Below are positions 44,140 through 52,344 of a stretch of 64,000 nt of DNA, piece after piece. The number at the start of each line of letters is the position of its first letter. Positions within the stretch are counted from its first letter, which is position 1. This DNA is from Candidatus Finniella inopinata (GTDB lineage: Bacteria > Pseudomonadota > Alphaproteobacteria > Paracaedibacterales > CAIULA01), in contig NZ_SCFB01000001.1 of the NCBI RefSeq assembly GCF_004210305.1, positions 62,001 to 126,000 of the forward strand, given 5' to 3'. The notes under the pieces are model-generated. The model made no database searches, was not told where the DNA came from, and saw only the letters and a list, made by a program, of their open reading frames with translations. The translations under genes were made by a program, and so were the position numbers.

Positions 44140-44757
44140 ATGGATATTTCTAGCTTGCCAAATGCCCGGCCAGGATGGCTGCGTCGTCAGTATGACTGGG
44201 TCTTGGCCTCTGCCGACACGCCGCAGGCTGTCTGGCTGTTATGCGTGTTTTCTTTTGCGGAAAGCTCGGTTTTTCCCTTGCCGCCTGATTTGTTGTTGAT
44301 TCCGATGATTCTGGCTCATCCCAGCCAAGCTTGGCGGTTGGCGAGTTTGTGTACCATCACTTCAGTTCTTGGTGGATTCTTAGGGTATGCCATTGGATAT
44401 TATTTATATGCCAGTTTGGGCGAATGGGTTATTAACACCTATAATCTATCATCCGCCTTTGAGAAATTTCAGCAAGGTTTTGCCGAATGGGGTTTTTGGA
44501 TTATTGTATTAAAGGGCCTAACACCCATTCCCTATAAGTTGGTAACCATCGCCAGCGGGGTGGCGCACTTTGATTTAAAAACATTTTTTGCAGCCTCCAT
44601 CATTGCCCGTGGATTTCGCTTTTATCTTTTGTCAGGCTTGTTATGGTGGATGGGGCCTTGGGCCCGTCACTGGATTGAAAAATATCTTGGGTTGTTCTTG
44701 GTCTTAAGCCTTGGCATAATTGCCCTAGGGTTCGTTGCATTTAAGTATTTGGGCTGA
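44140..44757 (+). CDS. VTT-domain membrane protein (YqaA/DedA-like)
   Basis: 205 residues from MDISSLPNARPGWLRRQYDW; a start at ATG 44104 (217 residues) is also possible. Spans begin at VWLLCVFSFAESSVFPLPPD, with LGYAIGYYLYASLGEWVINT and GFWIIVLKGLTPIPYKLVTI, then ASGVAHFDLKTFFAASIIAR. The F..R and G.TPIP.K motifs are those of the SNARE-associated/VTT family (YqaA subgroup). Related proteins act in lipid or undecaprenyl-phosphate flipping; the role of the YqaA subgroup is not settled. The stop overlaps the dsbB start (TGATGG). Confidence 0.85.
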   Translation: MDISSLPNARPGWLRRQYDWVLASADTPQAVWLLCVFSFAESSVFPLPPDLLLIPMILAHPSQAWRLASLCTITSVLGGFLGYAIGYYLYASLGEWVINTYNLSSAFEKFQQGFAEWGFWIIVLKGLTPIPYKLVTIASGVAHFDLKTFFAASIIARGFRFYLLSGLLWWMGPWARHWIEKYLGLFLVLSLGIIALGFVAFKYLG

Positions 44758-45287
44758 TGGGTTGTAAGCTTTTTTCTCAACAAAAGATCGTAAATAGGGT
44801 CGTTCTTTTGTTCGTTGGCCTGTCGCTGGCGGTCGCGGTGGGGGCAGAATTTCTTTATCACATCAAACCATGCAGCTTGTGCGTTTACCTGCGTTACATC
44901 TATTGGGGTGTTTTGTCGATAAGTCTTGCGCTGGTTGCGTTTCCTCAAAAGTGTTTGCTGAGAGTTCTGCAATTTTTAGCGATTATTTCGGCCTTGGGGC
45001 TTAGTTCTTTCCATGCGGGTGTGGAACAGAAATGGTGGCAACCGCCTGCGTTTTGCCAAAACTCCTCCGCCAATGTTGGTGTTGATAATCCGGCGTTAAC
45101 CCCGCAGGAAAAAATTGCGCGTATTCGTCAAAATATTCAAAAATCCACCCTTGTTCGGTGTGATCAAATTAGTTGGCGTATTTTGGGTGTATCCGCAACA
45201 ATTTGGAATACGCTGGCTCTAGCAGGGCTTGTGGTTTATTTGTTGATTGCGTTTGGGGTGCAACGGCGATGCAAAACAAAACCTTAG
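44757..45287 (+). CDS. dsbB: Disulfide bond formation protein B family
   Basis: 176 residues, four membrane spans. It reoxidises DsbA using quinone. The first periplasmic pair is HIKPCSLCVYLRYIYW (CxxC), and the second pair is the Cys in PPAFCQNS and the Cys in LVRCDQISW. Slightly long second loop. Coupled to the upstream VTT gene and overlapping coq7 by 19 bp. Exported disulfide-rich proteins elsewhere in the window would be clients. Confidence 0.9.
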   Translation: MGCKLFSQQKIVNRVVLLFVGLSLAVAVGAEFLYHIKPCSLCVYLRYIYWGVLSISLALVAFPQKCLLRVLQFLAIISALGLSSFHAGVEQKWWQPPAFCQNSSANVGVDNPALTPQEKIARIRQNIQKSTLVRCDQISWRILGVSATIWNTLALAGLVVYLLIAFGVQRRCKTKP

Positions 45288-45778
45288 AACGTATTTTAAG
45301 AGTTGATCATGCGGGTGAATATGGGGCCGTTCGTATTTACGCTGGCCAACTGGCTGTTTTAAAAAACAATCCGCACATTCAGCATATGGCCCGGCAAGAG
45401 GCTGATCATTTGAAAAAATTCAATCAATTACTGGTTGAACACAAAGTAAGACCCACGGTGTTTCAGCCTGTGTGGCATGTAGCTGCTTATGCTTTAGGGG
45501 CCGTGACGGCTCTTATGGGTGAGAAAGCGGCCCATGCGTGCACCATCGCCGTCGAGACGGTCATTGATGACCACTATCAGAATCAATTGGACCAGCTGCA
45601 GGGCAGAGAAGACTGCCAAGATATTCAGCAAGTGATTCACCATTGTCATCAAGAGGAACTGGAGCATCGCCAAATGGCTATCGAACAAGGGGGCGAAGGG
45701 GCAGCAGGCTTTCAAACTTTAACAACTGCTGTAAAAGCTATCTCAAAAGCTGCAATTTGGTTATCATCACGGGTTTAA
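45269..45778 (+). CDS. coq7: Ubiquinone biosynthesis protein COQ7 (demethoxyubiquinone hydroxylase)
   Basis: 169 residues from the ATG at 45269. Diiron hydroxylase that adds the C6 hydroxyl in ubiquinone synthesis, membrane-associated. Diiron ligands: Glu in RVDHAGEYGAVRIYAGQ, ExxH in ARQEADHLKKF, Glu in TIAVETVIDDHY and ExxH in HQEELEHRQMAIE. A longer upstream frame (from 45173) overlaps dsbB and lacks homology. It follows dsbB, whose electrons go to ubiquinone. Confidence 0.95.
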   Translation: MQNKTLERILRVDHAGEYGAVRIYAGQLAVLKNNPHIQHMARQEADHLKKFNQLLVEHKVRPTVFQPVWHVAAYALGAVTALMGEKAAHACTIAVETVIDDHYQNQLDQLQGREDCQDIQQVIHHCHQEELEHRQMAIEQGGEGAAGFQTLTTAVKAISKAAIWLSSRV

Positions 45779-45848
45779 ATATTTTGTTGAATAATTAAAA
45801 TATGTGTAATATATAAAAAATTATTAATATGTTTCTTTTGAGTTTTTT

Positions 45849-47239
45849 ATGAGTTACTTATTTCTGCTTAGAATGTTCGTAGGATTTCTGTCTTGTTGTA
45901 CATGGGCAAGTGGGTCGTTTGGTGTTGAAGAAATTAAGGATTACGACCCTGCTGTGGGTCGTTTGGAACATATGTCTCTTAGAACAGGACTTTTTTTGTT
46001 CGACTTATCTCATAAATTTCAGAACGAAAGATTTTCGAGGGCAATTCTATCCTATCTTCCCCTCTTCCTGCCAGAAGAATACACTATTCCTTGCATTTCT
46101 AATCTTGAAACGGAAGATTTAAGAGCCTTTAGAAGGTTGTTCGAGCCTAGGCATCAAGACATCTCCGTTGAAAAAACATGGTACAGATATAATATTGCTT
46201 TTAAATCTCCAAGAGTCCCCAAAGATATTTTATCGACTGATATCCCAAGATTACGGGATTATGTGAGGGGTTTTAGTCCTGATCAATGGACGAACGCGGA
46301 TTCAATACCTTGGTACGATTCCAAAGGGGCCTGTTATAAATCCTATTTAATGACACCACCTGAGAGAGCTTCTATTAAAGGCGGAATCGTTTGGCTTCAT
46401 GGCAGTAGTGGGCCCGAGCCCTCTACAATTTCCAAATGTCGCCATTTCGTGGAGAAGGGTTATGTGGTTTTGTTACCTAACCTGTTCCCTTCCTTTGGTG
46501 TCACTTCTACGGCTACTGACCAACTGAAAATTCCCTTGGAAAATTCTATTTTGGCAGCATATCGGGCTTTGCATTTGTTAAAAAGCTCCCCATATTTAGG
46601 GGGTAAACCTATCGCTTTGATGGGGGAATCATTACTGATTTGTGTGCAAGACATTTTTATCAAATTCACATATCACCTGGGGTTACATTCGACAGATTTA
46701 TCGTTATTGATGGTTTCCCTTTGTTTTCTGGACCGGTTGACTATGCAAACAGCTCCATCCTCATGCTACATGGTCGTTTGGACAGATGGACAGAACTTAA
46801 AAACACCCAACAGCATTTTCAAAAGTATATGAAGCCAGCACAATCAAAGCTAATAACCTTTGATTGTGCTCACGGTGTGCTTGATGATAAAAGTTTTGGT
46901 AGTTTGGTTCCCACCTTTAATCGATGTTCACTAGAAGACAAGGGAAATGAGGGGTTCTTACCTTTAATGCTTAAGGAAAAAACAGTCTATCTTTATCAAG
47001 GCAACTGGAGCTTAGGGAAGTTTTTTCCTTGGAGCCGTGTTCCAAGTTTTATAAGAAAATATTTTAATGTCATGGACATTAAAGCAGGCGAAAACATTCC
47101 TTGGAGGCATTTCGAACAATTCCTTACGCAGTATTCTGAAATTCGTTATCTATGGCCTAAAGCCCACCATCCCTCTATTAAGGATAAGGCCTTAAAAGAG
47201 ATAGAAAGTTTTTTAGAACAAGGAAGAGTTACCGTTTGA
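45849..47239 (+). pseudogene. Secreted alpha/beta hydrolase (dienelactone hydrolase-like), frameshifted
   Basis: The first frame (45849-46832) has a signal peptide (MSYLFLLRMFVGFLSCCTWA), GGIVWLHGSSGPEPSTISKC (oxyanion region) and GKPIALMGESL with nucleophile Ser261. It then runs into unrelated sequence. Homology continues in another frame from about 46634: CARHFYQIHISPGVTFDRFI, SILMLHGRLDRWTEL (catalytic Asp) and KLITFDCAHGVLDD (catalytic His), ending at 47239. A single-base deletion near 46634 (GAATCATTACTGATTTG) explains the split; restoring it gives one protein of about 463 residues. It could be real decay or a sequencing error. No other gene lies in the span. Confidence 0.8.
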
Positions 47240-47298
47240 ATAATACCTTTGCCGTTTTGATTTTTTATGGCTAATCTCTGTAAATCTAACAATCAATA

Positions 47299-48600
47299 GT
47301 GCAGTTATTGCCCTTGAACACTAACCAAGTCATCACCTTTGGTTGCCGCCTGAATACTTACGAGTCAGAGGCGATCAAAGATTTATCCCACCAGGCTGGC
47401 CTGTCGGGGGCGATTTTGATTAACACGTGTGCCGTCACGGCCGAGGCGGAGCGCCAGGCGCGTCAAACTATTCGAAAACTTCGCCGAGAAAATCCCGATG
47501 CCAAAATCATTGTGACGGGGTGTGGGGCGCAGATGAACCCAAAGCAATATGCCGACATGCCAGAGGTGACAAGTGTGATCGGCAATCAAGAAAAGATGCA
47601 GCTGGAAACCTATCAAAAGCTGGTCAACCCTGATCAACATGCCCGGGTGTTGGTCAATGACATTATGTCGGTTCGAGAGACGGCCAGCCACTTGGTGTCG
47701 GGTTTTGAAGGCAAGGCGCGCGCTTTTGTGCAGGTTCAAAATGGCTGCGATCACCGGTGCACGTTTTGTACCATTCCTTTTGGGCGTGGCAATTCACGCA
47801 GCGTGCCTTTGGGCGAGATTGTGGACCAGGTGCGCCTTTTGGTGGAAAGTGGATATCAAGAGATTGTTTTTACCGGGGTGGATATCACAGCCTATGGTGG
47901 TGACTTGCCCGGAACACCGACATTGGGGCAGGCGATTCGCCGATTATTGGCCCTGGTGCCCGACTTGAAACGGCTTCGGCTATCCTCCCTTGATCCTGTT
48001 GAAATTGATGAAGATTTATGGCGGCTGATTGGTGAAGAACCGCGCCTAATGCCGCACCTTCACCTAAGCCTGCAGGCAGGTGATGACTTGATTTTAAAAA
48101 GAATGAAACGTCGGCATTTACGCCAAGATGCGATTGGTTTTTGTAAAAGGGCCCGGGACCTTAGGCCTGACGTGGCATTTGGTGCCGATCTGATTGCGGG
48201 TTTTCCAACTGAGACGGACGAGATGTTCGAGAACAGCTTGCGTATTGTGGATGAATGCGACCTTAGCTTTTTGCATGTTTTCCCCTATTCCCCGCGCCCT
48301 GGAACGCCGGCCAGCCGGATGCCCCAGGTCCCAAAATCCCTGATCAAGCTGCGCGCTGCTATGCTGCGGCAAAAGGGTGACGATGCATTGCAAAAGTTAT
48401 TTGACCATTGGGTTGGTAAAACGGCCGTTGTTTTGGTGGAATCGGTGGATCAAAAACAGGGTTCTATGATCGGAAAGACGGATCATTTTATCCCGGTTCG
48501 TATAAAATCGTCCGATGCTTTTGAACAGGTGTGTCTTGATGTAAAGCTAACTCATGGTGATAAGAAAAACATGGAAGGTATTCAGATAAATACTTTATAG
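47299..48600 (+). CDS. mtaB: tRNA (N6-threonylcarbamoyladenosine(37)-C2)-methylthiotransferase MtaB
   Basis: 433 residues, radical SAM enzyme that adds a methylthio group to t6A37. N-terminal MTTase domain with three Fe-S cysteines in ITFGCRLNTYES, LINTCAVTAEAE and IVTGCGAQMNP. Radical SAM cluster motif NGCDHRCTFCTIPFGRG (CxxxCxxC), LSSLDPVEIDEDLWRLI, HLHLSLQAGDDLILKRMKRR, then ADLIAGFPTETDEMFENS. A C-terminal TRAM-like region is short. GTG start at 47299. Confidence 0.94.
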   Translation: MQLLPLNTNQVITFGCRLNTYESEAIKDLSHQAGLSGAILINTCAVTAEAERQARQTIRKLRRENPDAKIIVTGCGAQMNPKQYADMPEVTSVIGNQEKMQLETYQKLVNPDQHARVLVNDIMSVRETASHLVSGFEGKARAFVQVQNGCDHRCTFCTIPFGRGNSRSVPLGEIVDQVRLLVESGYQEIVFTGVDITAYGGDLPGTPTLGQAIRRLLALVPDLKRLRLSSLDPVEIDEDLWRLIGEEPRLMPHLHLSLQAGDDLILKRMKRRHLRQDAIGFCKRARDLRPDVAFGADLIAGFPTETDEMFENSLRIVDECDLSFLHVFPYSPRPGTPASRMPQVPKSLIKLRAAMLRQKGDDALQKLFDHWVGKTAVVLVESVDQKQGSMIGKTDHFIPVRIKSSDAFEQVCLDVKLTHGDKKNMEGIQINTL

Positions 48601-48647
48601 AAAAAGAAAATAGACTTTCCATGTTCTATTGAGAGCACAGAAAAATA

Positions 48648-48676
48648 TTGATCCCAATTTGGGATCATGATATAGT
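48648..48676 (+). promoter_or_regulatory. higBA promoter with palindromic operator in the spacer
   Basis: TTGATC (-35) and TATAGT (-10) are separated by exactly 17 bp. The spacer and -35 region contain the palindrome TGATCCCAATTTGGGATCA (48649-48667), a likely binding site for the HigA repressor. Confidence 0.65.
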
Positions 48677-48713
48677 TTAACCAGATTAAAAGGTTGTAAA
48701 GGCCAACAAAAGC

Positions 48714-49016
48714 GTGAGGGTTATTTCTAAAAGGACCCTTAAGCAATTTTGGGAAGCACATTCAAATTTTCAAGACGCGAAAGTTTGGTTACAACAATGG
48801 TATGCAGACGTTGAAGCTAGCGAATGGAAATCCCAAGAAGATGTCAAAAGGAGATACCGTTCAGCAAGCTTCTTGGCCGACAACCAAATTATCTTTAACG
48901 TGTGTGGCAATCGGTATCGTCTGATTGTCAAAATTAACTATGAATATGGGATTATTTACATACGCTTTATTGGAACTCATGCAGAGTACGACCAAGTGAA
49001 TGCAAAAACGATTTAA
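48714..49016 (+). CDS. higB: HigB family toxin (type II toxin-antitoxin)
   Basis: 100 residues, GTG start. Ribosome-dependent mRNA interferase. Motifs of the HigB_toxin family: MRVISKRTLKQFWEAHSNFQ, DAKVWLQQWY, DVKRRYRSASFLADNQIIFN and GNRYRLIVKINYEYGIIYIR, ending FIGTHAEYDQVNAKTI. Toxin-first order and the HigA gene 17 bp downstream are typical. Confidence 0.93.
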   Translation: MRVISKRTLKQFWEAHSNFQDAKVWLQQWYADVEASEWKSQEDVKRRYRSASFLADNQIIFNVCGNRYRLIVKINYEYGIIYIRFIGTHAEYDQVNAKTI

Positions 49017-49033
49017 GAAGGGAAAGTGAGATC

Positions 49034-49393
49034 ATGGAAATTCGAGCAGTACGCACGGAAGAAGACTATGAATGGGCATTGGCAGAAATTGATCAGTTAA
49101 TGGATGCAGTTTTTGGGACCCCTGAAGGAGACCGACTTGACGTTCTAGCAACACTTGTTGACGCTTATGAGCAAAAACACTTCCCCATAGAGGATCCTGA
49201 TCCCGTAGAAGCTATAAAATTTAGAATGGAAGAGGAGGGGTTAACGCCAAAAGACCTTGTCCCTTACATTGGACAAAGAAGCCATGTTTATGAAGTCTTG
49301 AATAGAAAACGGGCTCTTTCAATGCGCATGGCCCAAAAACTGCATCACAACCTTAAAATACCCGCTAGAATCTTTTTGCAAGAGACCGCTTAA
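49034..49393 (+). CDS. higA: HigA family antitoxin, XRE-type DNA-binding
   Basis: 119 residues. N-terminal acidic region typical for HigA of this subfamily (EEDYEWALAEIDQLMDAVFG) and a C-terminal HTH (IKFRMEEEGLTPKDLVPYIG, then QRSHVYEVLNRKRALSMRMA). It neutralises HigB and should repress the operon through the palindrome at 48649-48667. GGGAAAGTGAGATCATG supplies the ribosome-binding site. Confidence 0.93.
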   Translation: MEIRAVRTEEDYEWALAEIDQLMDAVFGTPEGDRLDVLATLVDAYEQKHFPIEDPDPVEAIKFRMEEEGLTPKDLVPYIGQRSHVYEVLNRKRALSMRMAQKLHHNLKIPARIFLQETA

Positions 49394-49496
49394 CATGGCG
49401 GATTAATCTCCCGATCAAACGCTCAGTCATCGATTGACTTCAGTTGATTTTTCTCGTTAAGTGACAAAACAACTTAAAGGTAATGGTTAAGGGACA

Positions 49497-50429
49497 GTGA
49501 AATCAGAAAAGACCCCTTGGTGGCAACGACTTAAGCAAGGTTTAAAAAAAACATCGGAACAGTTGGGGGGGCAGCTGCGCCAACTGGTCACCGCCCGAAA
49601 GCTGGATCAACAGACCCTTGATCAGTTGGAAGATTTGCTGATCCAGGCTGATATGAGCGTGCCGATTGCCCAACAACTTCGGCAATCTTTGGCCAAGCAG
49701 CGCCTTGATCAGGACGTCACCGACGACGAGGTGAAAGCCATTTTAGCGGCCGATATTGAACAGATTCTAATTCCCTCGGCTGTGCCCCTTGTTATGGAGA
49801 AAACCGGCACCTTACAAGTTGTCTTGATGGTAGGGGTGAATGGCAGCGGCAAAACAACCACCATCAGCAAACTAACCAAACAATGGCAAGCTCGAGGCCT
49901 AAGCGTCTCTTGGGCGGCCTGTGATACGTTTCGAGCAGCCGCTGTGGAACAATTAAAGGTGTGGGGACAACGGCTGAACGTTCCTGTCTATGCCAACGAA
50001 ACCGGGGCAGATGCAGCTGGGTTAGCGTTCGAGGCGATAACACAGGCGAAAGATGCTGGCAAAGATATCTTGTGCATTGATACCGCTGGGCGGCTTCAAA
50101 ATAAAGAAGGCCTGATGAATGAATTAAAAAAAATCATTCGGGTGATTCAAAAAATTGACCCACAGGCCCCGCACCATACCCTTTTGGTTTTGGACGCCAC
50201 CACGGGACAAAATGCGTATCAACAGGTCACTATTTTTCAGGAAGTGGCTGGTATAACTGGATTAATCATGACAAAATTGGATGGCACGGCTCGGGGCGGC
50301 GTTTTGGTCGGTTTGGCCAAAAGATTTGGCTTGCCCATACATGCAATTGGTGTGGGTGAGACGGCAGACGACTTGCAACCTTTTGTAGCGTCTGATTTTG
50401 CCCACAGTTTGTTAGGTTTAGAAAGATAA
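49497..50429 (+). CDS. ftsY: Signal recognition particle receptor FtsY
   Basis: 310 residues, GTG start. GTPase that docks ribosome-SRP complexes at the membrane. Short N-terminus with an amphipathic helix (WWQRLKQGLKKTSEQLG), N domain, then G domain: GVNGSGKTTTISKLTKQW (P-loop), AACDTFRAAAVEQLKVWG, CIDTAGRLQNKEGLMNELKK, LIMTKLDGTARGGVLVGLAK and VGETADDLQPF. The acidic A domain found in E. coli is absent, as in other alphaproteobacteria. Confidence 0.96.
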   Translation: MKSEKTPWWQRLKQGLKKTSEQLGGQLRQLVTARKLDQQTLDQLEDLLIQADMSVPIAQQLRQSLAKQRLDQDVTDDEVKAILAADIEQILIPSAVPLVMEKTGTLQVVLMVGVNGSGKTTTISKLTKQWQARGLSVSWAACDTFRAAAVEQLKVWGQRLNVPVYANETGADAAGLAFEAITQAKDAGKDILCIDTAGRLQNKEGLMNELKKIIRVIQKIDPQAPHHTLLVLDATTGQNAYQQVTIFQEVAGITGLIMTKLDGTARGGVLVGLAKRFGLPIHAIGVGETADDLQPFVASDFAHSLLGLER

Positions 50430-50445
50430 GAAGGAAAAGTCCTTA

Positions 50446-51909
50446 ATGCAGAATGCGTATCAAATTACCAAAACCAAACAGTTTACGGATGCAACGTTGG
50501 CCGTAGACTACATCGATTTTCTTTATCAGGAAAGTTGCGAGCGGATCAAAGCTGCGTTTCAGGGCTTGTTGAATGGAAAAACCGATGAAGCGGCTATGCA
50601 AGAAGCCACTTACCCTTTCGTTGGTATTAAGGTTACCCATCAGGATTTACACGTCGATGCCGGATTAAGTTTTGGTGTGGTGTCTGACCCTGGATACTAT
50701 GGCAGCACGATCACCAGGCCTGATATTTTCAGAAATTACTATGTAGAACAGCTTCATCTGTTGATCACCCGTCATAAGGTGCCTGTTATTGTGGGGTCCA
50801 GCAATGTATCAATTCCCTTATCCTTTGTAATTGACCATGTGCCGATTAATTTAGAGACTGACCAACTGAAACAACTGCAGGAAGGCTTTGTTTTACCCAA
50901 TTTAAGTCGCATTGATGACAGAACGCCAAACGGCGAAAATGCGCTTTTGGACTTACCCGTAAGACCTATGGCGTTGTTCACTGCTGAACGTGTCGATTTT
51001 TCACTGCACCGTTTGCAACACTACACAGCAACTCTGCCATCTCATTTTCAAAGTTTTACGTTGTTGACCAACTATCAACGTTATATTGAGGCATTTATTG
51101 CCTATAGTCGTGAGCAGCTTAAAGCTGAACCCCATAATTACACTCATTTAATCGGCCCTGGTAATACGGTATTGGCCACGTCAGAAGAACCTGATTTAAA
51201 AGCTGAACCTATCCCTTATTTGCCCCAAATGCCCGCCTATCATCTGGTGCGAAAAGACGGGCAGGGGATCACGTTCATTAATATTGGCGTCGGTCCCAGC
51301 AATGCGAAAACCATTACAGATCATTTGGCTGTATTGCGTCCGGATTGTTGGTTGATGGTGGGACATTGTGCGGGGTTGCGATCAACCCAAATGTTGGGCG
51401 ATTATGTTTTGGCACATGCTTATGTGCGGGAAGACCACGTGCTGGATCAGGACTTGCCCACATGGATTCCGTTGCCGCCTATTGCCGAGGTGCAAGTGGC
51501 TTTGCAACAAGCTGTTGCCAATATTACGGACGAGACGGGTATTGATCTTAAGGCCCGGATGCGCACAGGAACCTTGGTGACGACCGACAATAGAAATTGG
51601 GAATTACAGTCCAGAGAGTTATCAGAACGATTCCGTCAAAGCCGCGCGATTGCGGTTGATATGGAATCAGCAACTGTGGCGGCTAATGGATTTCGTTTTC
51701 GGGTCCCTTATGGCACGTTGCTATGTGTTTCGGATAAACCAATTCACGGGGAAATTAAGCTGCAGGGCATGGCCAATTCCTTTTATCAGAAAAGCGTTAG
51801 CCAGCATCTGAAAATCGGTTTAGAGGCTGTTCGTTTGCTGCGAGAGGCTGGCGTTGAGCAATTGCATTCGCGCAAATTAAGAGGCTTCAGCGAGCCGCCG
51901 TTTCGGTAA
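50446..51909 (+). CDS. amn: AMP nucleosidase
   Basis: 487 residues. Splits AMP into adenine and ribose-5-phosphate. Long N-terminal AMN domain (FVGIKVTHQDLHVDAGLSFG, YGSTITRPDIFRNYYVEQLH), then the phosphorylase-like core: GITFINIGVGPSNAKTITDH, LMVGHCAGLRSTQMLGDYVL and AVDMESATVAANGFRFRVPY, followed by LLCVSDKPIHGEIK. The catalytic Asp lies in the VSDKP block. 16 bp downstream of ftsY. Confidence 0.95.
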   Translation: MQNAYQITKTKQFTDATLAVDYIDFLYQESCERIKAAFQGLLNGKTDEAAMQEATYPFVGIKVTHQDLHVDAGLSFGVVSDPGYYGSTITRPDIFRNYYVEQLHLLITRHKVPVIVGSSNVSIPLSFVIDHVPINLETDQLKQLQEGFVLPNLSRIDDRTPNGENALLDLPVRPMALFTAERVDFSLHRLQHYTATLPSHFQSFTLLTNYQRYIEAFIAYSREQLKAEPHNYTHLIGPGNTVLATSEEPDLKAEPIPYLPQMPAYHLVRKDGQGITFINIGVGPSNAKTITDHLAVLRPDCWLMVGHCAGLRSTQMLGDYVLAHAYVREDHVLDQDLPTWIPLPPIAEVQVALQQAVANITDETGIDLKARMRTGTLVTTDNRNWELQSRELSERFRQSRAIAVDMESATVAANGFRFRVPYGTLLCVSDKPIHGEIKLQGMANSFYQKSVSQHLKIGLEAVRLLREAGVEQLHSRKLRGFSEPPFR

Positions 51910-52084
51910 ACGCTAAGGAATTCTGAATGCTTTGTTTTGCTAGGGTCTCCACCAAGTCACAGTCAAGAGGTTTTGCCCATTTTTTCACTTTTTCATCTGA
52001 CTTGACCGATATTTTTTCTCGTAATATTTCTTGGGCCTGTTCAATATAATCTTTGCTGTATTTGAGAAGCCTGTAAAAAAACAT
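51887..52084 (-). CDS. Small hypothetical protein
   Basis: 65 residues, charged and probably helical (MFFYRLLKYSKDYIEQAQEI, LREKISVKSDEKVKKWAKPL, then DCDLVETLAKQSIQNSLAF). The composition looks like a real soluble protein, but no domain is recognised and no clear ribosome-binding site is seen. It overlaps the 3' end of amn by 23 bp tail to tail. The 260 bp to its right (52085-52344) hold no gene I can support. Confidence 0.4.
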   Translation of the reverse strand: MFFYRLLKYSKDYIEQAQEILREKISVKSDEKVKKWAKPLDCDLVETLAKQSIQNSLAFTETAAR

Positions 52085-52344
52085 GCTATTTTTCTGGCCG
52101 TTGAGTAATCGCTTTTAAGACACCTGCGTTGCTTTTTATGCGTCTCATAAAAGAGCCAATTGCTGTCTGAATCTTACTCAGTTCTTTGGATTAGCTCCCA
52201 TCTTTTAAGATGGATTACAACATTTATCCCTTGCAGAATCATACAGCCCCTTTCATATAATTTAAATTAATTTTTAATTAATAATTTGTTTGTATCATTA
52301 GCTGTATACCCATCTACCAATCATCCATCTTATAAGAGGTTGTT

